From Streptomyces fildesensis (GTDB lineage Bacteria > Actinomycetota > Actinomycetes > Streptomycetales > Streptomycetaceae): DNA of 64,000 nt. Below the pieces are notes generated by a model. The model made no database searches. It was not told where the DNA came from and saw only the letters and a program-made list of their open reading frames with translations. Positions within the stretch are counted from its first letter, which is position 1; each line of letters opens with the position of its first letter. Shown here one piece after another: positions 17,542-28,520 of the stretch. The translations under genes and the position numbers were made by a program. The DNA is taken from contig NZ_JAAIKO010000007.1 in the NCBI RefSeq assembly GCF_016107395.1, positions 186,001-250,000 on the forward strand, in the 5' to 3' direction.

Positions 17542-19074
17542 TCACCGGCTCGCAGAACCGTGCAATCTCCGCGAGTCCCCCGCGAGGTCGGCGGTGGCCG
17601 TGATCACGGAGTCGAAACGCATGGTCGTACGGGACTGCTCGTCATAGCGCTCCCAGACTGGCAGCGCCGCATGGTTCGGATCGCCGGTGCGGATGAAGGA
17701 GATCCACGCCTGGTGCATGGACGCGGCGAGGCCGTCGCGCGCCGCGGGCCGGATCCCCTCCAGGAAGGGCGCGTGCGACCACTGGTCGAAGTTGTTGAAG
17801 GTGAAGGGCAGTTCCAGGCAGTGGGCGGCACCGAGCCGGCCGTCGTGCGCGGGGGTCGGGAAGTCGAATTGGTACACCCACACCGGTCGCCCCTGGGCGG
17901 CCCGGCGCTCGGCCAGATCCACGCTCGGCACGCGGAACAGCTCGTCCGAGATCAGATCCATCAGCACGTCCACCGGCCGCGCGCCCGGCCGGGTCGCCGC
18001 GTAGGCCGCGTACGCCTCCGCCGCCCCCTCACCGAAGGTGTCCGCCGCCCTGCTGATCACCTCGTCCCGGGTGGCGGCGGCGTACCTCTCGTCGAGCCCG
18101 AACCCGAAGTTGGCCTCTTCCCTGGTCCAGCCGATCAGCACGTCGATGTCCGACCCGGCGCCGTTGAGCAGCGTCTCGACGGGGTGCCGGTCCATCGTCG
18201 CCTCGTCGATGACGGGCAGGAACGGTGTGGGCCAGTAGCCCCAGCGCATCGTGCGCCCGAACAGTTCCCCGCCCGCCTCGATCAGCCGCGGCCAGGGCAC
18301 GGCCCGCAGGTCCGCGATGCCCTTGGCGCCGAGGATCTCCTGGTAGACGGTGGTCCGCTCCAGGGCTTCGGCGCGGGTGGGAACGTGCAGGCCGAAGGGC
18401 GGGCTCTGCAGGATGGCGCGGTGGAACAGGGTTCTGCCCTCCGGGTGGCCGGCGAGCGCCGCCGTGGAGATGGCGCCGCCCGACTGGCCGGCAACGGTGA
18501 TGTTGTCGGGGTCGCCGCCGAACTCCGCGATGTTCTCCCGCACCCAGCGCAGCGCGGCGACCTGGTCGGTGAGCCAGAAATTGGCGGGCTCCCCGTCCGC
18601 GTCCGAGCCGAACGAGAGGTAACCCAGCGGACCGATGCGGTAGTTGATGGACACCACCACAAGGTCGCCGTTGCGCGCGAAGGTCTCACCGGAGTAGTTG
18701 GGCAGCGAGCCGGACCCGGAGACGAAGCCGCCGCCGTGGATCCAGACCAGCACCGGCCGGCCGGAGGCGTCGGAGGACGGCGTCCAGACGTTGAGCGTCA
18801 GGCAGTCCTCGTCGAAGGGCGGGAAGCCGTGGCCGCCGAGTACCGGGTCACCGCCCTCCATGAACATCTGCGGGGCGCTGGGACCGTAGGCCGTCGCATC
18901 CCTCGTTCCGCTCCAGCCCGGGTGCGGCCGCGCCGGGCGCCACCGCAGGTCGCCGATGGGCGGCTCGGCGTACGGCACCCCCTTGAACACCGCGACCCCG
19001 CCCTCCGTGCGGCCGCGCAACGTGCCCGTGGACAACTCCACGACGGGCACATCCTGGTCTCCGGCACCAACCAT
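17542..19074 (-). CDS. Type-B carboxylesterase
   Basis: An alpha/beta hydrolase of about 510 residues. The chosen start is ATG 19074 (MVGAGDQDVPVVELSTGTLR), preceded by GGAAGG; an upstream in-frame ATG at 19149 would add 25 residues that do not look conserved. Family signatures are GVPYAEPPIGDLRW, EDCLTLNVWTP, the oxyanion region WIHGGGFVSGSGS and the nucleophile elbow VAGQSGGAIS, where the usual GESAGG is GQSGG. AAHCLELPFTF near residue 425 supplies the likely catalytic histidine. No signal peptide is seen, so it is probably cytoplasmic. Members hydrolyse esters of small acids or drugs; the substrate here is unknown. Confidence 0.88.
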   Translation of the reverse strand: MVGAGDQDVPVVELSTGTLRGRTEGGVAVFKGVPYAEPPIGDLRWRPARPHPGWSGTRDATAYGPSAPQMFMEGGDPVLGGHGFPPFDEDCLTLNVWTPSSDASGRPVLVWIHGGGFVSGSGSLPNYSGETFARNGDLVVVSINYRIGPLGYLSFGSDADGEPANFWLTDQVAALRWVRENIAEFGGDPDNITVAGQSGGAISTAALAGHPEGRTLFHRAILQSPPFGLHVPTRAEALERTTVYQEILGAKGIADLRAVPWPRLIEAGGELFGRTMRWGYWPTPFLPVIDEATMDRHPVETLLNGAGSDIDVLIGWTREEANFGFGLDERYAAATRDEVISRAADTFGEGAAEAYAAYAATRPGARPVDVLMDLISDELFRVPSVDLAERRAAQGRPVWVYQFDFPTPAHDGRLGAAHCLELPFTFNNFDQWSHAPFLEGIRPAARDGLAASMHQAWISFIRTGDPNHAALPVWERYDEQSRTTMRFDSVITATADLAGDSRRLHGSASR

Positions 19075-19273
19075 CAGAGGCTTCCTTCCCTGGCGGCCGA
19101 CGAGCGTCGGCAGAGGCTTGGCAGCTACGGCCGAGGTGCGAAGAGACACGTGTCACTGACATCGCGGCGCGCCACGCACACGCTCGACCTGCTCCCCCTG
19201 AGGCTATGCCGCCATTTCGACGACCGTCAACCATCCTGCATATCGTGGGTGGTCCCGCGGTCGTCCGCCGTGG

Positions 19274-19492
19274 TTACAGAGGCGCGGGGGAAGAAGCGCC
19301 GGGGATCAGCAGGCGGGGCGTTCCGGCGCCGTCGGCGGGAACGCTCCACAAGTCGGTGGTCCCGACCGCGCCCGACTGTGGCTGGTTCTTCTTGTATGCG
19401 CGGGAGGCGGCGTGCAGGACCAGTCCGATTCCCAGCCCCGCGAGGAGGAGCACCGCCGTGGCGAGTATGAGCAGGCGGCGCTTTGGCGTCAT
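19274..19492 (-). pseudogene. Truncated TolB-like (WD40-type) membrane-anchored protein
   Basis: The frame from ATG 19492 (preceded by AAGGA) encodes 72 residues: a membrane helix (LLILATAVLLLAGLGIGLVL) and an extracellular start ending TTDLWSVPADGAGTPRLLIP, after which it stops. LWSVPA...TPRLLI resembles the opening of TolB-like beta-propeller proteins that often follow this MFS gene in Streptomyces, where several hundred more residues would be expected. An alternative start at ATG 19600 overlaps the MFS stop as ATGA and would add 36 residues. The break near 19275 suggests a recombination or deletion endpoint. It could also be a functional short protein. Confidence 0.5.
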
Positions 19493-19596
19493 CGGGATCC
19501 TTGCGGATGCCGGGACAGGAGTGGCGGGGAGCTGCGAGGCGACAGAAAGCGTCGGTACACACGTCACCGCGGCGGGCGTAGGTACACGGTGCCGGA

Positions 19597-20907
19597 TCAT
19601 GCGCGGCCGCCCGGCGGCCGCAGCACCACACCCGCGACGGCCGCGCAGCAGAGCAGGCCCACCGCGGATCCCGCCAGCGCCGGACCGTCTCCCCAGACGG
19701 TCCAGGCCGCACCGAAGGCGATCGAGCAGCAGAACCGGGCCAGCGCCTGGCCGGTGCCGACCAGCGCGAGGCCGCTGGCCCGCAACTGCTCGGGCACGAT
19801 GGCGGCGACCGCGGCCGGCAGCACACCATCGGTCGCGGCGTAGAACATGCCGTGCAGCGCGAGCACGAGATAGGGCAGGGCCGGCAGGTCGGGGGCCCAG
19901 AGCAGCAGCGTGTACGCGAGGAGCAGCAGGGCGTGCCCCACAAGGAACACGACGCGCCGCCCGACCCGGTCGGCCAACGTACCGACGGGCACGGCCAGCA
20001 GCAGGAACACCGCGGCGGTGCCGAGCGGCATCAGCGGGAACCAGTACTCGCTGATGCCGGTACGGCGTTGCAGCAGCAGATAGACGAAGGCGTCGCTGAC
20101 GGTGGTGAGGCCGAGCAGGGCGGCGCAGCCGGCGAGCCCGCGCAGCCGCGGCATGCGCAAGAGGCGCAACGCCTCGCGAAGGTCGACGGGTTGCTTGTCC
20201 ACGACCTCGGCCCCGGCCCGCTCCCCACTCCCGGCCTCGTCCGGTGTCACCGGTTCGGCCTGCCCGGCGCGCACTTTCCCGGGTACGAACAGCATCAGGA
20301 CCAGCACGCCGAGTACGGCCACGCAGGCGCTGACGCCGAAGACGGCGTCGTAGCCGTCGGTCGCCGCGCGCAGGATCAGGAACGCGGCGACGGGTCCGAG
20401 CACCGCGCCGGTGGTGTCCATCGCCCGGTGCACGCCGAAGGCCCGGCCCTGGAACTCCGGTGGCGTGGACAGGGAGATCATCGCGTCGCGCGGGGCGGTG
20501 CGCAGCCCCTTGCCGGTGCGCTCCAGCGCGAGCACCACGCCCAGCGGACCCAGGCTGTGCACGAGGAGCAGCAGCGGTTTGCACACCGCGGACAGTCCGT
20601 AGCCGAGCCCGGCTATGAGTTTGTGGTTCCGCACCCGGTCGGCGAGGTGGCCGCCCGCCAGTTGGACCAGCGCGCTGACACCGTTGTAGACACCGTCGAG
20701 CGCGCCGAAGCCCAGCGGGCTGAGGCCGAGCCCCACGACGAGGTACAGCGGCAGGACGGCGGTGACCATCTCGGAGGAGATGTCGGTGATGAGGCTGACC
20801 GCGCCCAGCGCGAACACCACCGAGGAGACCCCGGGGAACCGGCGGCCGCGTGTACGGCCCGGCGTGGTGGTCGCCCCGCTGGGGGCGGAGCGGTCCGCGA
20901 GATACAT
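19597..20907 (-). CDS. MFS transporter
   Basis: A 436-residue integral membrane protein with about twelve predicted helices and the central cytoplasmic loop near residues 215-250. The loop after helix 2 reads GGHLADRVRNHK and that after helix 8 reads GTLADRVGRR, the two MFS motif-A positions. The stretch LERTGKGLRTAPRDAMISLS is usual for a drug/metabolite:H+ group of actinobacterial MFS proteins. It probably exports a small molecule by proton antiport. It stands alone apart from the truncated TolB-like gene downstream. Confidence 0.85.
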   Translation of the reverse strand: MYLADRSAPSGATTTPGRTRGRRFPGVSSVVFALGAVSLITDISSEMVTAVLPLYLVVGLGLSPLGFGALDGVYNGVSALVQLAGGHLADRVRNHKLIAGLGYGLSAVCKPLLLLVHSLGPLGVVLALERTGKGLRTAPRDAMISLSTPPEFQGRAFGVHRAMDTTGAVLGPVAAFLILRAATDGYDAVFGVSACVAVLGVLVLMLFVPGKVRAGQAEPVTPDEAGSGERAGAEVVDKQPVDLREALRLLRMPRLRGLAGCAALLGLTTVSDAFVYLLLQRRTGISEYWFPLMPLGTAAVFLLLAVPVGTLADRVGRRVVFLVGHALLLLAYTLLLWAPDLPALPYLVLALHGMFYAATDGVLPAAVAAIVPEQLRASGLALVGTGQALARFCCSIAFGAAWTVWGDGPALAGSAVGLLCCAAVAGVVLRPPGGRA

Positions 20908-21240
20908 GCTCAGGAGCTCCAGTTGCCGGTGGCGGCGGAATCGGCGGAGGAGTTGCCGGCGCAGCCGAGGCCGTCCATGTACTCGAACGTGCGAATGAGA
21001 CCTTAATGGTTGTATGTGATGGCGGAGGTGCTTCCCGGAGAACGGGGCATTGAACAGCCGTTAACGGCCGGTCAGCCCTGTCGGCTGCTCTCGTCCCACA
21101 GCCGCGTTCCGAAGTCCTGCGACCTGATGGCCTTCCTGGATCCCCGGCGGGCCGCGACGGCCGCCGCGATGAAGACGAGGACCCCGAGGATCAGCTTCGG
21201 CTCCGCCCGGAGCAGCGCACGGAGATCCGCCTTGCTCGTC
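20908..21240. other. Spacer upstream of MFS gene
   Basis: About 330 bp without a supported gene. On the minus strand, 21072-21200 can be read as LILGVLVFIAAAVAARRGSR followed by KAIRSQDFGTRLWDESS and a stop. That looks like one membrane helix with a basic end and could be the tail of a lost membrane protein. It is not strong enough to call a gene. Confidence 0.4.
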
Positions 21241-21735
21241 GCGCCGAGGGCCGGGAGCGCGGGCCAGGTCACCTCGGTCACCCTGCACAGCGTGGGCGGC
21301 ACCCGTACCACCGTCCGGGCCGGCGCGTGGAGCCAGGACGTGACCCTGGCCTCCGGTGGGACCACCACCCTGACCCCCACCCCCATGCCGACCGTCTGCA
21401 CGCTGGTCAACCGCCGCAGCGACAAGGCCATCCACGTACCCGGCGCCTCCACCTCCACCGGTACGGCGCTGATCCGGTACAGCCGCACGGCGGCACGAAC
21501 CAGCAGTGGACGCTGGCCGACGCGGGCGGCGGCTACGTCAGGATCGTGAGCGGCCGCAGCGGCAAGGTCCTCGGCGTGGCCGGTGACTCCACCGCCGACC
21601 TCGCGGCCGTAGTGCAGCAGAGCGACACAGGAAGCACGAGCCAGCAGTGGCTGCGGACCGCCGGTGACCGACGGCGCGGCGCACGGGCGTGCGCCGGACC
21701 GACGGCGCGTAGCGTGACCCTCTGCGCTGCCTGAC
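21241..21735 (+). pseudogene. Frameshifted C-terminus of a secreted glycosidase with ricin-type lectin domain
   Basis: Two plus-strand frames make one domain string. Frame A (from about 21253) reads GQVTSVTLHSVGG, then DVTLASGGTTTLT and TLVNRRSDKAIHVPGAST, ending near 21480. Frame B continues with HGGTNQQWTLADAGGGYVRI, SGKVLGVAGD and STSQQWLR to a stop at 21734. The Q-x-W repeats are the mark of ricin B-type carbohydrate-binding modules, and the part before them resembles the C-terminal domain of bacterial glycoside hydrolases. The catalytic domain is absent, so this is the tail of a lost gene with one frameshift. Confidence 0.7.
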
Positions 21736-21775
21736 CGGCGGGTCCTGGTGGGCGTCACAATCCGGAGGAGTTGTC

Positions 21776-22351
21776 GTGTGGCATGACCTGATGTCAGTTC
21801 AGGTGCCGATCGCGGAGAAGATCATCCGCACCGTCCTGGTCTACGCCCTGATCCTGATCCTGTTCCGACTGGCCGGAAAACGGGGCCTGGCGAACCTGAA
21901 CACCTTCGACTTCGTCGTGATCTTCCTGCTGTCCAACGTCGTGCAGAACGCGATCATCGGGCCGGACAACAGTCTGCTCGGCGGGGTGATCGGCGCGTTC
22001 ACCCTGATCGCCGTCAACTCCGCGGTGAACCGCTGGCTGGCCGGCGACTCCCGGGCGGAGCGGCTGCTGGAAGGAACCCCGACCACCGTCATCGAGGACG
22101 GCAAGCTCGTACCGCAGGCCATGCGTGACCTGGCGCTGCGGTCTGCCGAGATCGAGCACGCGGTCCGGATGCAGAACGGTGAGGCGATCGCGGATGTCGC
22201 CTCGGGCCGGCTGGAACCGGACGGCCATCTGATCATCACCCTCAAGCCCACCGAGCAGAACGCCACCCGCGGTGACGTCGAGGCCCTGCAGGCCCGCCTG
22301 ACGACGATCGAGAACCTGCTGAAGGACCTCGCCACGGGCCGCCCCTCGTAG
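21776..22351 (+). CDS. YetF/DUF421-type membrane protein
   Basis: The start is GTG 21776, placed five bases after the ribosome site GGAGGAG. The 191-residue product has two or three N-terminal membrane helices (residues 12-75, with RLAGKRGLANLNTFDFVVIF) and a soluble domain with EGTPTTVIEDGKLVPQAMRD. This is the layout of the YetF/YdfR (DUF421) family of spore and membrane proteins of unknown function. A C-terminal coiled-coil-like segment (DVEALQARLTTIENLLKDLA) is present. It appears to be transcribed alone. What it does in actinomycetes is not known. Confidence 0.85.
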   Translation: MWHDLMSVQVPIAEKIIRTVLVYALILILFRLAGKRGLANLNTFDFVVIFLLSNVVQNAIIGPDNSLLGGVIGAFTLIAVNSAVNRWLAGDSRAERLLEGTPTTVIEDGKLVPQAMRDLALRSAEIEHAVRMQNGEAIADVASGRLEPDGHLIITLKPTEQNATRGDVEALQARLTTIENLLKDLATGRPS

Positions 22352-22517
22352 CGGTCGCCCCGCCAGGGCACCACGCGAGATCCTCGAATCCTGGTTCGCC
22401 GGTGCGCCCATCCGCGACGAGTACCTCATCGTCGGCAAGGGCGCGCTGGCCGGAACGGGCGGCCACTCCTACTCCACCACCACGCCGGCCGCGCGCCGAG
22501 GTCCGGGAAACACGAAG
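22352..22517. other. Short gene fragment between DUF421 gene and icd terminator
   Basis: A plus-strand frame at about 22372-22490 reads SWFAGAPIRDEYLIVGKGAL then AGTGGHSYS. The word pattern looks like a real protein tail, but there is no start, the frame decays after it, and the family could not be named. Treated as debris. Confidence 0.3.
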
Positions 22518-22553
22518 GCCCGCCGGCCCGGGATCGCTCCCGGGCCGGCGGGC
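22518..22553. terminator. Strong terminator of icd
   Basis: A perfect 16-bp stem (left arm 22518-22533, right arm 22538-22553) with the loop TCGC lies 19 bp after the icd stop. On the minus strand it is followed by CCTTCGTGTTT, a weak T-rich tail, as is usual in Streptomyces. Confidence 0.85.
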
Positions 22554-22571
22554 GCCGCCGTGCGTCTCTCG

Positions 22572-25902
<3,331 letters not shown>

Positions 25903-26044
25903 GCATCCCCCCACGTACGGTCCGCCGCCCGCGCGAAGCCACGCGCGGGCGGCACCTGCGGTCCCGGCCCGGTTCGGCGAGGCCGGCCGGGGTGTGTGCC
26001 CGCCGTATCCGGCCGATCGGGCCGCGCCGGGGCAGACTGAGGAC

Positions 26045-26911
26045 ATGCCCGAACTGCCGGAGGTCGAGTCCCTCACCCGCTTCCTGGCCGAACACGTCGT
26101 CGGCCGTTCCGTCGCGCGGGTGTACCCGCTCGCCGTCCACGCGCTCAAGACCTACGACCCACCGCCGGGCGCACTCGAAGGCCTCGTCTTCGGGAGCGTG
26201 ACCCGGCACGGGAAGTTCCTCGACCTCCAGGCAGGGGACCTGCACCTGGTCATCCATCTCGCCCGCGCCGGCTGGGTGCGCTGGAACGACGCCCTGCCGG
26301 CGGAGCCGCCGCGCCCCGGCAAGGGCCCGCTCGCCCTGCGGGTGCGACTCACCGAACCCGACGGCGCGGGTTTCGACGTCACCGAGGCCGGCACCAAGAA
26401 GCACCTCGCGGTCTACGTCGTACGGGATCCGCAGGACGTACCCGGTATCGCGCGGCTCGGGCCCGACCCCCTCTCCGCGGCCTTCACCCCGGCGGTCTTC
26501 GCCGGGCTGCTGAAGGACGACCGCCGCCAGATCAAGGGGCTCCTCCGCGACCAGAGCACGATCGCCGGAATCGGCAACGCCTACTCCGACGAGATCCTGC
26601 ACACCGCCAAGATGTCGCCGTTCAAACTCGCGGCCAACCTCTCCGAGGACGAGGTGGCCCGGATCCACGCGGCGATCGGCTCGACCCTCGCCGACGCGAT
26701 CGAGCGGTCCAGCGGGCTGGCCCTGCGGGATCTCAAGAGCGAGAAGAAGAGCGGGCTCCGGGTCCATGGACGGAAGGGCGAACCCTGCCCGGTCTGCGGC
26801 GACACCATCCGCGAGGTGTCCTTCAGCGATTCCGCGCTGCAGTACTGCCCCACCTGCCAGACCGGCGGCAAACCCCTCGCGGACCGGCGGATGTCCCGGC
26901 TGCTGAAATAG
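26045..26911 (+). CDS. Fpg/Nei family DNA glycosylase
   Basis: The start MPELPEVESLTRFL gives Pro2 and Glu3, the catalytic residues of the formamidopyrimidine-DNA glycosylase family, so ATG 26045 is firm. The 288-residue protein has the beta-sandwich domain, the lysine in TRHGKFLDL, the helix-two-turn-helix segment with DQSTIAGIGNAYSDEIL and the C-terminal zinc finger with four cysteines (CPVC...CPTC). The family removes oxidised bases and nicks the abasic site during base excision repair. Sequence alone does not decide between 8-oxoguanine and pyrimidine substrates. Confidence 0.93.
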   Translation: MPELPEVESLTRFLAEHVVGRSVARVYPLAVHALKTYDPPPGALEGLVFGSVTRHGKFLDLQAGDLHLVIHLARAGWVRWNDALPAEPPRPGKGPLALRVRLTEPDGAGFDVTEAGTKKHLAVYVVRDPQDVPGIARLGPDPLSAAFTPAVFAGLLKDDRRQIKGLLRDQSTIAGIGNAYSDEILHTAKMSPFKLAANLSEDEVARIHAAIGSTLADAIERSSGLALRDLKSEKKSGLRVHGRKGEPCPVCGDTIREVSFSDSALQYCPTCQTGGKPLADRRMSRLLK

Positions 26912-26928
26912 CGGCCGCAGGGAACGCC

Positions 26929-27042
26929 GCTGAGGCACGGATGGTGGTCAGCCCACCGGCCAGCCGGCCAGCGCCGCCGCCACGGGCTGAGGCACGGATG
27001 GTGGTCAGCCCACCGCCCAGCCGGCCAGCGCCGCCGCCACGC
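26929..27042. repeat. 57-bp tandem duplication at the 3' end of the chromate transporter gene
   Basis: Two 57-bp copies, 26929-26985 and 26986-27042, differ by one base. The second contains the last 12 codons and the stop of the transporter; the first lies downstream of the stop. The length is 19 codons, so the event kept frame and did not change the protein. Confidence 0.85.
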
Positions 27043-28216
27043 CGAGCGCTCCTGCTCCCAGCAGGGCGCTGACCACTCCACGCCGGGCAGCCAGCAGCCA
27101 GAGGGCTGCTGCCGCCAGCACGGCGTACTGCCAGCCGTTCCGCAGGGCCAGGGAGAGCGGGATCGCGGAGCCGGCGATGGCCCCGATCACAGCGGGGCCG
27201 GCGCCGGTGAAGAACGCCTGCACCCGCTCGCTGGAGCGCAGGCCGTCGAAATGCCGCCCGCCGAGGATCACGAACAGGAACGACGGGGCGAACGCCACCG
27301 AGGCGGCCAGCAGACCACCCCACACTCCACCGGCCGCGTACCCGACCACGGCGACGGTCTGCACGACCGGGCCCGGGGTGATCTGGCCGAGGGCGACGGC
27401 GTTGAGGAACTGGCTGTCGGTCATCCAGTGGTAGTGGTCGACGGCGTCCGCCTGCATCAGCGGAATGATGACGAACCCTCCGCCGTACGACAGTGCTCCC
27501 ACCTTGAGCGCCACCCAGGCCAGCGCCACCATTCCCCCGCCGAGCACCGGAGCAGCAGCCACTACCGGCCACGACGCGACGCGTCGGCCGAAGCGCCGGT
27601 CACCTCGCCGACCGTCTTGCCGGCCGCGGGCGCGTATCGCAACCTCCAGCAGTCCCGCCGCGAGCAGGACCAGCACGAGCCATGGCCCCGTCAGAGCGGC
27701 AGCGGCCGCGCCCGCCAGCGCGTACCCGAGCCAGCGGACACGGGCGGAACGTGCCTTCCCCGCACGCTTCCAGCTGCCGGGAGCCAACGACCAGGCCGCG
27801 TGCACGGCAACGGCGGCGACGGCGGAACCGGCCCCGGCGGCCGCCCCGAGCACCCACAGCGGCGGGTTCCCGGACAGGAACAGCGCGGCAAGGGCCAGGA
27901 TCAGCGCGAGGCCCGGCAGGATGAAACTCAGACCTCCGACCAGCGCGCCGGGCAGACCGCGCAGGCGCCAGGCGGTGAGGATCGCCAGCTGCGTGGAGGC
28001 AGGGCCCGGCAACAGGTTCGTCGCGGTGATGGAATCCTCGAACTCCTCCGCCGGGATCCAGTTGCGGCGCTCCACACACAACTGCCGCAGGAGAGAGATG
28101 TGGGTCGGTGGTCCGCCGAAGCCGATACAGCCGATCCGACCCCACTCCCGCCCGATCGTGACCAGCCCCACCCGGCCCGTACCCGTGCTCCGGTCCACGC
28201 TCCGGTCCGCCCTCAC
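27005..28216 (-). CDS. chrA: Chromate transporter
   Basis: A 403-residue membrane protein of the long-chain CHR family, made of two homologous halves with about ten helices. The first half contains GFGGPPTHISLLRQL and NLLPGPASTQLAIL; the second contains GALSYGGGFVIIPLMQADAV and ALGQITPGPVVQTVAVVGY. The paired G-x-G-G and P-G-P motifs are the marks of ChrA, which exports chromate and gives resistance. Its substrate here is inferred only from the family. The gene stands alone. The annotated start is the farthest ATG; one a few residues later is possible. Confidence 0.92.
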   Translation of the reverse strand: MRADRSVDRSTGTGRVGLVTIGREWGRIGCIGFGGPPTHISLLRQLCVERRNWIPAEEFEDSITATNLLPGPASTQLAILTAWRLRGLPGALVGGLSFILPGLALILALAALFLSGNPPLWVLGAAAGAGSAVAAVAVHAAWSLAPGSWKRAGKARSARVRWLGYALAGAAAAALTGPWLVLVLLAAGLLEVAIRARGRQDGRRGDRRFGRRVASWPVVAAAPVLGGGMVALAWVALKVGALSYGGGFVIIPLMQADAVDHYHWMTDSQFLNAVALGQITPGPVVQTVAVVGYAAGGVWGGLLAASVAFAPSFLFVILGGRHFDGLRSSERVQAFFTGAGPAVIGAIAGSAIPLSLALRNGWQYAVLAAAALWLLAARRGVVSALLGAGALGVAAALAGWAVG

Positions 28217-28520
28217 TCGTCGCTCGTTCCTTACGTCATCGGCTCGTACGGCGCCGTGACCCTATAGGACCCCGGTGACGTCGAGGTGCCGCACTTCCGT
28301 GCTGGGTCGGACCGGCGACGGGCGGGACGCGGCGAGCCGTATGGATTTCGTTAAGACTGGTGAGCGACAACCAGTGGCACTCGGGTCGGCCCGATGACCT
28401 CCGGAAGACGTATTCCCCTGATCTGTACGGCAGTTGGCGGCACATCCCATCGGATCACGGGCTCTGCGGCACCCTGTCCGCCGCCATCCGGACCGCCGGA
28501 CGGCCCTTACGCTCCCCCGC
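28217..28520. other. Divergent promoter region, chrA / permease
   Basis: 304 bp between two divergent genes. There is no ORF with protein-like content and no recognisable riboswitch; a c-di-AMP (ydaO) element was looked for because of the potassium permease downstream, but none could be seen by eye. TACGCT 11 bp before the GTG at 28521 is a possible -10 box, giving a nearly leaderless transcript. Confidence 0.4.

Noticed and set aside
28217-28520. c-di-AMP (ydaO-type) riboswitch before the KimA-like gene
   Set aside because: Expected because of the gene family, but the conserved core could not be found by eye on either strand.
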